Shown here piece after piece: positions 12,901 to 24,900 of a stretch of DNA of 64,000 bases. Position 1 is the stretch's first letter. Each line of letters begins with the position of its first letter. Below the pieces are notes generated by a model. That model did no database searches. It saw only the letters and a program-made list of their open reading frames with translations, and was not told the DNA's origin. The stretch is from Hippopus hippopus (lineage: Eukaryota > Mollusca > Bivalvia > Cardiida > Cardiidae): the NCBI GenBank assembly GCA_946811185.2, contig OX328111.1:43822388-43886387 (forward strand). Direction: 5' to 3'. The translations under genes and the position numbers were made by a program.

Positions 12901-15900
12901 CTGGCCGCCGCGACATATCTGAATAATGTTAAAAACGGCGTTAGATACCATACAATCAACAATGCAGATGTCATATTGAATGGGATTCAAACGATGAATT
13001 TTGTCAGTGAAAGGGTAGAAAACATTGTAGGAAAAGGAGAAAATGTGCTGGTTACCTGCATTTTCTCCTGTTCCAACAATGCTTTCAAAAACATCTTCCA
13101 GTCAGGGTCGTCATAACTCGGGATTGTTTGGTACAGGGTTAAGGGCCAGCGCATGACAAGGCCTACTGTAGAAACTTTGCCTTCGCTTTACAAACCAAAA
13201 AAAGATAATTATGCCATGCTCCGGCAAAAGGAGGCTTAATGCATCTCCGTGATTTTTTCGTTTTCTATGTCTTTGTGCGTCTTTGTGGTGTCTTTGTGCG
13301 TCTTTGTGTGTCTTTGTGGTATTTAGGGTGTCTTTGTGGTATTTAGTAGGACCGGCTACTAAATCCATTGCTTAGACTTAGTAATACTGTACATGTCTTT
13401 ATACCTTACAAAAACCAATCAAACTGAAATGTTCTTTCTGCCCCTGGGGTTTTCGAGAAAGTGAGCTGCAGAGACAGAAGTTGTATAGTAATACATTGCT
13501 GTAATTGTAAAACTCCAAATCTGTCAGAATTTCTTGAGTTTTGATGAGCATTAGGAAGTTATAATTTTTTTTTGTGACAAACCCACTTATGTTATATGTG
13601 GTCTGTATGAGTATTTTGGCATTTAAAACATTCCACATTTTCCTAAAATTGTGGGTACTCACTACTAGTGGTGGGTTGATGATCGACTATAGTCGAAAGT
13701 CAGTTGGTTTTAGTTTCCGACTGCGATAATCGATTGAGAAATCCTGGAATCGATTGTAGTCGGTTCTAGGAACTCGCACGGTTCCGGAACGCGAATACCG
13801 GTTTTTAGCGCTTGGTTTTGTGACTGATTAATCTACTCTTTGATTCAACATGGTGGACAACAAACACGAAAATTGGCAGGAAAATGAGCAAAAAATTTTG
13901 TCCATGGTTGTCTTGACAAAACTTGCAAATTCAGCAAGGTTCTCATTTGACCCCGGACCCCGGATTTTGACGCTTGGAAATTTGAAATGGTCCGTCTTTG
14001 ACACTCAAAAATATCTACCTAAATGTCAATCTGATGCATGAAATTATCTTTTAAGGCTTCATATAATTTAACTCGTGTGCATCCGGCAGAAATCTGGGCT
14101 TTAATAAACAGGATCAGTATCAAATGCGAAGGACACACGCGGTTATGCCACAGGAAATCAAGCTGGCAAGTCATTTATAAAAACGTAATATAGGTGTAAA
14201 GTGACAAATTTTAAAGTTACCTGCTATTCTAAATGACATATTGGTGTCAAATCATGCGGTAATACTTCTCCAAAAATTAATAGACATGAAAAGCAGATCA
14301 CCGAAAAAAACGTGAAAACCCATGACACTACAATGATCGGTGTGACATCGTCCGATCAGAGGCATTTCAAACCATCTACCCATCTTTATTAATGAATTTA
14401 AACAGTGAATTTACATATATCTCTGAATAAAACAATAAGTGGAAACTAAAATCTCTGTTCATGAGTGAAAAAAATTGGTTGTTTTTTATGAAATGAAAAT
14501 ACAGATCTGTAACAGACGTGGGGGGGGGGGGGGAAGAATTGTCGTCTGCAAATGCTTGAAATATAAACAAGTTTGAATTTTTTTTTTCAACCGTTTTGGA
14601 AATTAAAACTAAAGGACTAAAATAAAGGGTATTAAGTAAAACAAAGAATTTAATGGTAATGTATTCCCTTTGATTTCTAAAGTACAAAATATAACATCTT
14701 TATTTAACTTAATATTATGTAGACAAATTCTCACAGTATTTAAGGCAAAAAGACATTCTCAGTTAAATGGAGAAACCGATTGTTCAACCAATAGCTAGCT
14801 GGTTTGCTCTTCCGATTAAAAAGCGATAATCGATTGTGATTTTAAACCAATTGCCCAACACTACTCACTACAATTGTCCCAATCATACAGTTCAACATAG
14901 TACTACCAACAAGGATTAATCCTAGCCTGGAGAGAAATTTGGCCAAAAATGAAAAAAAAAAATCATTATCTTATATATAGACTGTATATAAGTTTCAACC
15001 TGCAGCCTTAAATCAATATATATGAATAAATGAACATAAACAGCTATTTACAACTATTTTGTTTACTAAACAAAACAATTTTAGACTCATTTATATTGAA
15101 AGCATTTGCAGATGACAACTTGAATGTAGCTTGATTTATTGGACTATTGACCTAGGTTAGAACAATGTGGGAAAAGGTGAATATGCTGGTTATTAGTATT
15201 TGCAGGCCTCAGGCTGGTTATTTATTGTGTTTGTTATCGCCAGGCACATACTGGTTAGTTATTGTGTTCATTGCCTCAGCCATAGACATGTTTATTTATT
15301 GTTTGCATTGTGTCCAGCCAAAGACTATTTATTTACTGTGTTCATGTTTGTTACTTCAGCTTGAGGTCGCTGACAAGATCTGTATCAACTGAAGCCTTCA
15401 ATTTTGAAACATACACGGCCATCAATGAGCCTATGCATGATTATGCACCTGGAACTTTACCAAGAGAAAAGTTGGAGGAAACCCTTCAGAGTTACGAGGG
15501 TCGGGTGAAAGACTGTCCCATTGTGATTGGTGATGAGGAAGTCAGAACAAATGATGTGAGGTATCATGTTAGTGTAAGTAATTTACAAGACAACATTTTG
15601 GACTAGGTTTTTCCTTGACCCCCTGTTTCTTTGCATTAGGACCCTCAAATTTTCTAATTGACCCTCAAAATTTATAAGTGTGCCTTCTTGTATTCATTGA
15701 AGGGGGTCAAATGACCCCCACACAGTAGGGTCCGGGGAAAACCCTGTTGGACTCATCCCTTTTGAAAGCTTTTACAGACAACAGATCAAGTATGGCTCTA
15801 ACTATGGGATATGCCAGTGAAAGGAAAAAAACACATTCAGGGAAAAGGAGAAAATGTGCAAACCAGCACTTTCTCCTCTACCCACTGTGTTTTCAAAAGC

Positions 15901-18900
15901 AGTCTTCCTGAGGGTAATTAACCTCTTCACATGCAATCCTGAGTTTTAACAACCCTGAGAAAGCCACTTTTTGAAAACATGGTGGGAAAAGAAGAAAATG
16001 CTGGTAGTAATGTTTTTTCCTAATTCAAAGACATATCTGGTAATTTTAGACACATTAATTTTGTTGCTTACAAATGTTTTCAATAAGAACAAGTCTAATA
16101 CTTTGATACAAAACTGTCATAGAGCAACATGTAAAGTTTTGTTGGATGTGTTCCAGAGGGAATCTTTTTAAAGTCATATAACACATTACCAGACAACCAA
16201 ATTTTCAATCCAAATTCAAAACATTTGCTGACAACAAGTTAAATGTGGTTAAATGATGGACTTTGTATTTGAAAGATTAGAGAGCATTGTGGGAAAAGGA
16301 GAAAATGCTGGTTACCAGCATTTTCTCCTTTTCCCACAATGTTTTTGGAAGTCTTTTTCGTTTGGGTCATTAAAACACAGGATTGTTTGGTAAAGGTTTA
16401 ATTGTATACATGAATTACTCAGTAATAAGTTCATGCAGTCAGAATGTGGATCTTCAGTTTTAGAAATTCTGTGCAATATTCTGACAAAACAATTTATTTG
16501 TAAGAATAAAGTTACTACTTCTTTTCCAGCAGTATTGCCCCAGTTGTTGAGCACATTGTTTTCCCTTCATTCAATATGTATGGCCTTTGTGTACTAATTT
16601 ATGATAAGCTTTAGAAGGTCAGAAAATAGTCCCTGCAGTAATGGGTTACAAATTCATGCATGTATGGAGTAATTTATGCGTGCTAGTGAATTGAGCCAGT
16701 CATGTTATGGGACAAATTTTGAACCCACCACCATGACTGTTGTTTGTTTGGTGTTCTAATATTATTTTGCGGTGAAGTTATATCAGTGAAGCTACGTCGC
16801 ACTGGCCATTCTACCTATTGATGCTTTCCTGGAATTTCTGCACCAGTACTTAACCAGCACAGTATTCTTCCAAAGCCACTGGCTGCTTTCTCACATAACC
16901 ATGGTCAAAACAATGATGTTTTGAGTGGAATGAATCCTGCAGCGATGACTCTCATCAATCCTTGGAAAGAAATTCTCCAAGCTGGGGATTTGAATCAGGA
17001 ACCACTTAAAACCCACCTGGTTTCAAATTCTGCATGCTACTGAAAGCACAAACGGGCTTCACCCATTATTGTTAAGGGCATTTTCAGATCTGTTGAAAAT
17101 TTCATAACTAAAACAGGCTGCCTAACAGGACAAAAATTTGAAAGGAAAGGACCTTTTCTTCTTCAACAGTATGAGAAGTACTGTGGAAAAATGAACTAGT
17201 GCTACCTCCTTTGCACAAAATATTGTCAACAGGTATCAATTGTGAAGTAAAGTGTTGTTTTTGTGCAGTGTTTGGTTAACCCTCAAAGCAACTTTCGAAA
17301 CTTACGTTGTCTTCGCTGCCCCATTATATTAAAATCAGACATGCTGACTTATCATTGATCTTCACTGTCAATTTTGCTGAAACACTAGATCAACCTTTTA
17401 AGCACCTCTCACAACTTTATTTGCCCTTGTGGCCAGTAGAGATCAAGAGCAGACTGCAGAGAATGTGCAGTCTGATCTTTGATCTACACTGTCTGCTTTG
17501 CTTAGACATTCTGTACAAAAGCAGTCTTGAAATTGCAGATACACGTATTTGGGTTGTTTCTCTCAACAGAAAATGTCAACCTGGTTTGTTTCAGGCTCTT
17601 GGATTAACCGTGAATTTGTAATTATTTTGGAGCCAGGCTGGGTTGCTCAGTGGTTTGCATATTTGACTCATGACCTGATGGTTGCAGGTTCAATACCCAG
17701 TTGAGGCAAACTTTCTTTCTGGTGATTTTTTGCCTCTCTGATCTGATGCATGTGAGTAAGGTAGTTAGTTGCTTGGAAAGAAAGTTGTGTCAGCACTGAT
17801 GTAAGAAAGTCAGGAATCACCTGCCAAGGTGCACTGATATGACCTAAGCTGTAAAAAAGGCAATAAACTCCAATACAAACCAAACCAAGCAATCATTTCA
17901 GTTTCAGTTTATAGTCTAAAAGTCTGTTTGGTTTCTTTGGTTATCTGTGGGTTAGTGCTTGGCCTGCTAGATGAATGAAAATGAAGTTATTCTTTCACTA
18001 AAAGATCCTTACCAGTATTTTAAAGACACCCTGAAGAAAGGCTTTTAAGAACATTGTGGGAAATGGAGAAAATGCTTTTAACCTGCATTTTCTTCTTCTC
18101 CCACCACCATTTTTACACTTTTAACCCTTAATTAATGATTCAGACCATTTTAACTCTTTACCACACAAACCCGACTTTGAACGACCCTAAGAAAGAAAGC
18201 TTTTGAAAATATTGTGGGAAAAGGAGAAAATGCTGGTAACCAGCATTTTCTCCTTTTCCCACAATGTTTTCTACCCTTTCCAAAACACAGTTTGATTTTT
18301 TAGTCTCATCTATTTTGTCGTCTTTAAATGCTTTCAGTTTGGACCAGTCTAAGATTTTGTTGTTTGGTAAAGAGTCAGTCGGGAAAAACAGTCCTAAATA
18401 CGGGTATATACTGTTTGAAAATGTAACAAAGTACCAGACATACCAGATATACTGTTTGAAAATGTAACATAGTACCAGACAGCATAAACTAAAATAAGAG
18501 TGCATGTTCCATGAAGTTTGATATTGATCCACACTTTCCGCAAAACCAAGAAATCATTTCTGGGGCTTTAAGGGTTAAAAACAAATTGCATAACATGAAT
18601 CACATGTAATTAAATTTTTGTTGTTTGCAGCTTCTGTCAGTTTGGACATGTATAAAATTTTGTTGTTTTGGAAAGTGTTAAAAGCCCCTAATAAAGCACT
18701 GTCAAATATGTTTTTGTCAGGATTTCTCACAATGTATCTTACAGTGTAGACGTAAGATCTGGCAACATGTTCTGTGCAGGTTGATCCATAATCTATAATG
18801 TCCACAATAGCAAGTGTAGCTGTTAAATATGTAGGCATGTTTTGTGTTACTTGCATTCATCATGAAATTTTGCTGTAGAGACAACGTAAAACAAAGATAC

Positions 18901-21900
18901 AAATTCAAGAAAATATGTGGTAGGAACCTCCATATTTTATTCTTTATTTTCCAGCCATTTGACAAGAACAGACAGGTTGCCAAGTACTATTATGCTGACA
19001 AGGTATAGTTGTTTTATTTGATAAAATTAACCCTTTACAAAATCCTGGACTTTTCAAAATTCAAAGCATTTGCTGAGGCCTAAATAAAAAATATCTGTGT
19101 TTAGGGTTTCCCTACCCTAGCTAGAAAATGCTGCTGATCCTAAACTTTTTATGCTACAATTGGAAAAAAAAGATTTGTTGGGTGTGATTTCGGTACATGG
19201 CCCATGTAAAAAGTTTTTGGGAAAAAAAAAATCCCTACCTACCCTACCTACACCATCTCGGACCGAAACCCTAAACACAGATATTTTTTTGTTAGGCCTG
19301 ATGACAAATCGTACCAGGACCAAATGGCGGAAATTGTCTTTAATAGGGTAGAAAACATTGTGGGAAAAGGAGAAAATGCTGGTTACCAGCATTTTCTCCT
19401 TTTTCCACATTGTTTTCAAAAGCATTTTCTCCTTTTTCCACATTGTTTCCAAAAGCCTTTTTCTTCAGGATTCTGTGATAAAGCATGTAACTGACACATT
19501 TGCATATTCAATGACCTTGCCTTGGTACATTAATTACGACTCTATACATTGCATGGTGACTTCATCCTTAACCACATGATCAGAAATTTTTAACAAACTT
19601 GTGGAATAAGGCTTTTGAAAACACTGCAGGAAAAAGGAATAAAGGCTGAAAACCAGCATGTTCTCCATTCCCCAGGTTTTCTGCCGTTTTATTAATAATC
19701 AGTGTCAAAATGATCAGCAGTGAAAGAAGAATGAATCCTGTCACAATGACTATCATCAATCTTTGGAAAGAAAGTGGCCTTGCTAGGGATTCGAACCAGC
19801 CAACCCTTGGTTTCAAGTCCTGTGGGTGACAGACTGAGCTACAAGGCTCAGTAAAGGATTAAGAAATACCGAGAACTATACACTTAGTCCCTTAGGCCTT
19901 GACCCATAGGCTGCTAAGTGCGACTCACTGACCTTTTGTGGACAGTGTAGATCAAGATCAGACTGCACAGAACATGCAGTCTGATCTTTGATCTACACTG
20001 TCCGATAAGGACCCATTTCCACCAAAAGATACCTTTGAAATAGCAAAGTTTGGGTTTTTAACATCGGCTTAAAATTTTCAGTTTATTTATTTGCAGGATT
20101 AGGGATAAAACATAAGGATTATTTGATTCAGGATTAAAAATAACTGTCTGCCACATGGGTCACTTAACTCTTTACCACATGACAAAATTTAAGGCTCGTC
20201 CAAATTACAAGCATCTGCAGACAACAATTTAAACGTGGCTCAAATGATTAAATTTGTCTTTGATAGGATAGAAAACATTGTGGGAAAAGGAGAAAATGTT
20301 TTCTAAAGGCTTCTTTGTCAGGGTCGTTAAAAGTCAGGATTGTGTGGTAAAGGGTTAACAGAATGCTAATCAGGGTCTGTATTTACCAACCTGTCTTATG
20401 AACATTCTTATACTAGTTGTAGATATAGAAAATAACACAACTTCTGATTGGCTAAACCATTTGGTTTGGCCAATCAGAAGTTGTGTTACTTTCAAATTGA
20501 TAAAATTCTTGAGAATAAGACTAAGAATGATATCAAGAATGGTTGGTGAATACGGATACTGTTGAGCACTGGATAGATAGAAGGGAACAATCAAATTCAG
20601 GGAGAAAAAGATTGGGAAAATTGCATTTTCAAAGGTGTTTTTCCAGAATCTTATAACTTGAGGCAAATTTTTAGATTTTGGTCAAATAATCAAAGCATTC
20701 ATAGAGGAGAGGTTGAATATGGCTAAAATTATAGGATTTGTGCAACAAATGGCAGAAAAAGTGTGGGATAAGGAGAAAATGCTAGTTATCAATGAAATAA
20801 ACCTTAACCCTTTACCACACAATCCTTCATTTTAATGACTTTTAGAACACCCTTTACTACACAATGACACAATCCAAAGTTTTGGTTTTATTACCTTTGG
20901 GAAAAAAGGTTTTTGAAAATTATCATGGGAAAAGGCAGAAATGCTGGTAACAGGTATTTTCTCCTTTTTCCATAACGTTTCCTGACCTTTCAAAGACAGA
21001 TTTTAGTACTTGAGAAACATTTAGTTACTGGTCTGCAAATACTTCGGATTTATACACAACCAAAATTTTGTAACCCTTTACCACACAGTCACAAGTTTTC
21101 ATGATTCTTAGGGAGACAATTTTGAAAACATTGTGGGAAAAGGAGAAAAAGCTTGTAGTAACCAGCATTTTCTCCTTTACCAACAATCTTTCCTGCTCTA
21201 TAAAAGGCAAGCACCATCATTTGTGCCACTGCTGATTTTTCTTCTGCAAGTGCATCTCCAATTTTGTTGTTTGGTAAAAAGTTAAGGATAGGGCACCCTA
21301 ATGCTGATTCCTGTAACATAGCCTTTCATCACTGAAAAAACATACAGCTTGGGCTTAAAGTCGGGTAATCCATAATCGATCAACACATAGATGCTGATTC
21401 CCACATCAATTATGCATTACCCAAGTCTTAGCCGAATTTGTATGATGAAAGGTGATGTTACACAAATCCCATTAGGGTGCCCTACCCTTATGACATGTTC
21501 ATTTTCCATATTTGACGTTGATGTTTTCCAAGCTTCAGGTTTGTCTAAATGGTGTTTTAGGCTGTTTTTAACATGCTATCAGTTAAATCATGTTAACCAG
21601 TGCACCTATCCATGCTGTCCTGGAGTTTCTTCTGCACAATATCCTTCCCAGACCACTGGCTACTTTCTGGCACAACCACCTTCAAAACAATGATCAGTGA
21701 GAGAGGAATGGATCCTGTCTCAATGTATGTCATCAGTTTCCAACATGAAAATGGCCAAGGTAGGGATTTGAAGCAGTAACCCCATGCTTTCCAGCCTATT
21801 ACTTACTGTCAGAGATACTGCAGTTTGCTTCTAGCAGGAGTGAAAGTTTTAAAACTGCCATCCATTTCAGGAATTGATACAGAAAGCCATTCAGAACAGT

Positions 21901-24900
21901 ATGGCAGCAAGAAAAGAATGGGAGAGAACTCCGCTGGCTAAGAGAGCAGAAGTGTTCATTAAAGCGGCGGACTTGATGGCAGAAAAGTACAGATACGATT
22001 TGCTGGCAACCACCATGATTGGACAGGTTTGATAGAATTTAACCTTTTAACCCTCTTCAACACGGTCCTGAGTTTAACGACCCTTGGTAAGCAGCATTTT
22101 CTGCTTTTTTCCACAATGTTTTCTACCATTTCAAAGATAGAATTCTTCTTTTAGACCACATTTGATTTGTCCCCTGCAAATACTTTCAATTTGGTGCAGC
22201 CCAAAATTTTGTTGTTTGGTGATGAGTTAATTGTTAACTCTACCAAATAACAAAATTTTAGCCTTGTCCAAATTCAAAGAATTGCAGATGACAAATTATA
22301 TGTTACTCACAAACATGAAACTTGTCTTTCATTGAGTAGGAAACATTGTTGGAAAAGGAGAAAATGCTGGTTACCAGCAGGGTTGGAAGCAATTGAAAAT
22401 GCTGTTAACTTGGTAGGTATGTTTTCACTTTTTTTCTCAGGATTGTAAAACTAAAGTTTATCTTATAGTGGATAAACACAGCTATAGTTGCCCATGCTAA
22501 CAGCATAAGTGAAGATCAGAGGGCACAGAACATGATGGTTAGCTTGGATTTTTTCGAAGGATACATACGGAATATAATGTTGTAGTAACTTTCCTGGTGC
22601 TTGTATTTAATTCGAGCAGCGTGAGAAAATTTTATATCACGCGAGACCTTCGGTCTTGCGTGATGTCAAAATTTTCTTACGCAGCGAGAAGTAAATACAA
22701 GCACCAGGAAAGTTACCACAACATAATATTCCTTTTAGTATATACCTACATCTTTCAGCAACAATATTTTGCAATTATTAAAATTTTATTCGAAAACGGC
22801 AAACAAAATTAGACAATTAATAGTGCGGATGGTAGTAACTCTGTTTTAATGAATGGAGGATTAATATTACAGCGTCACCAATCAAGTCGCAACTCAATGC
22901 ATGCTTAGTCCATGCTCAAGATACGTCATCATACCATATTTGGGACCATATTTCACTGCTTGTAGATACGGATTTTTTTTCTGTCGTGTGTGTTGTTTCA
23001 TCCGATTCAACGCACATATTTGATCCAGGAAAATTTACTGGTATATAATAAATAGAGGTATTGTCATAGCACTGTCACCATCTGTTTCCTCGTCATGGTG
23101 CAAAAACTTTGACATTTCATATCTCTGTCATTACTGAATATATTTACTTCAAACTCAGACTAATTGTTAATTATCCAAAGGGAACCCCATACAACAGGAG
23201 CAGGTAACCATGAAAATGTTTTTACACAGTCATTCCACCTTTTTCACATAGAGAATTTTCTAAGAAAATCAATCTATTTCTAAAAGCAAATGCAGCTTTG
23301 CTTTGGCACCCGCAGGCGGTGCTCTTGTTTTGTGAAATATTGTGAACATTTGGTTCAGTCCAAAATGCTAAAATGATAGAATTTGACTTCCATTTGTTTA
23401 AAAAATGTGGGAAAACAAGGAAATGCTGGTTATCAACATTTTCTACTTTTTTCACATTTTCACATTTTTTTAAAAAGCCTTTCTGCTTGGGGTCGCTAAT
23501 CACCAGATTATTTTGTAAAGGTTTAGGCATGAATTTTTACAGGGAAAGAACATATGGCAAGCAGAGATTGATGCAGCTGCAGAACTTATTGACTTCCTCA
23601 GATTTAACGTACAGTTTGCACGAGTAAGTGACATCATTGTTTTTAGCTCCACTGGCCGAAGGCCAGAGGGCTTATGTCATGGCCTGTTGTCCGTCGTGCG
23701 TCCGTGCGTCCGTCCGTGCGTCCGTCCGTCCGTCCGTGCGTTAACTTTTTTTTAAAACGTCTTCTTCTCTGAAACTACCCATCCAATTTTGATGAAACTT
23801 CACAGAAATGATCCTGCCATGGTCCTCTTCAGAATTTCTTGAAAGAATTTAATTCCTTCAAAAACTCTGGTTGCCATGGCAACAAAACTGAAAAATTTTG
23901 AAAATCTTTGAAAATCTTCTTGTCTGAAACCGTAAGGCCAAGGGCTACCAAATTTGCCATGTAGCTTTATCTAGTGGACCTCTACCAAGTTTCTTCAATT
24001 TATAGCCCTGGGGTCAAAATTGGCCCCGCCCCGGGGGTCACAAGTTTTACATGGGCTTATTTAGGGAGAACTTTAAAATTCCTCTTCTACCTAGCCATAG
24101 GGCCTAGGCTACCAAATTTTGCATGTGGCTTTATCTAGTGGGTCTCTACCAAGAGTGCTTAAATTATAGCCCTGGGGTCAAAATTGGCCCTGCCCCGGGG
24201 GTCACAAGTTTTACATGGGCTTATGTAGAGAAAACTTAAGAAATCTCCCTGTACTTATTCATAAAGCGTAGGGCTACCAAATTTCGCATGTAGCTATACC
24301 TAAAGGCCCTTCACCAAGAGTGCGTAAATTATAGCCCTAGGGGGGAATTTGATTCACCCCGAGGGGTCAGAAGTTTTACATGGGCTTATATAGTGAAATC
24401 TTTAGAAATCTTCTTGTTACTAACCATATGAACTAGGGCTACCAATTTTAGTCCTGTTTCAGGGGTCTTATGTCCAAACCAATTGGCCAAGTATTGTAAT
24501 GTTTGGCATGTAGTGATTTTACGTATTAGCCAGTGGAGCGATACAGGGCCATCATGGCCCTCTTGTTTTTTTTGCAGTTCAAGGTAGAAAAAATAATATG
24601 GTGCATGATTACTTTTCATCAAGATGGGGAGAGGTAGATGGTCGTAAATGATTTGAATATTTTTTATTTAATCCTTTGATGCATTGCAAATTTTAGACTC
24701 GTCCATATTGAAGGAATTTACAGATGAAAATTCAATTGTTTTCAAATGATAGTATTTGTCCTGTAATGGATATAAAACAAAACAAAAAAAAAAAACATGT
24801 GAGAGTATTTGTCCTTAAATAGTTATAAAACAAAACAAAAAAACATAAAAGAAGTTACCAGCATTTTCTTTTACCCACAATGCTGTTTAAAGCCTTCTTT

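Larger units (their letters stand above)
11734..13354. mobile_element. Foldback element FB3 ('ACAAAGACGC' ends), 9-bp target duplication
   Basis: The left end (11735-11870) reads GGTCCTACTAAATACCACAA followed by about twelve ACAAAGACRC units. The right end (13258-13353) is the inverse (TCTTTGTGCG units, then TATTTAGTAGGACC). Flanks GCTACTGAA (11725-11733) and GCTACTAAA (13355-13363) look like a 9-bp target duplication with one mismatch, a length typical of Mutator-like/foldback elements. The interior carries two family A copies and a family D fragment. Confidence 0.75.

Noticed and set aside
12157..12990. Host exon in intron 1 from frames around 12712-13116
   Set aside because: Explained entirely by a family A MITE with a SINE-1 inside it.
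13850..14041. hAT transposase fragment
   Set aside because: The 63-codon frame inside the hAT element shows no transposase motif and is too short to support.
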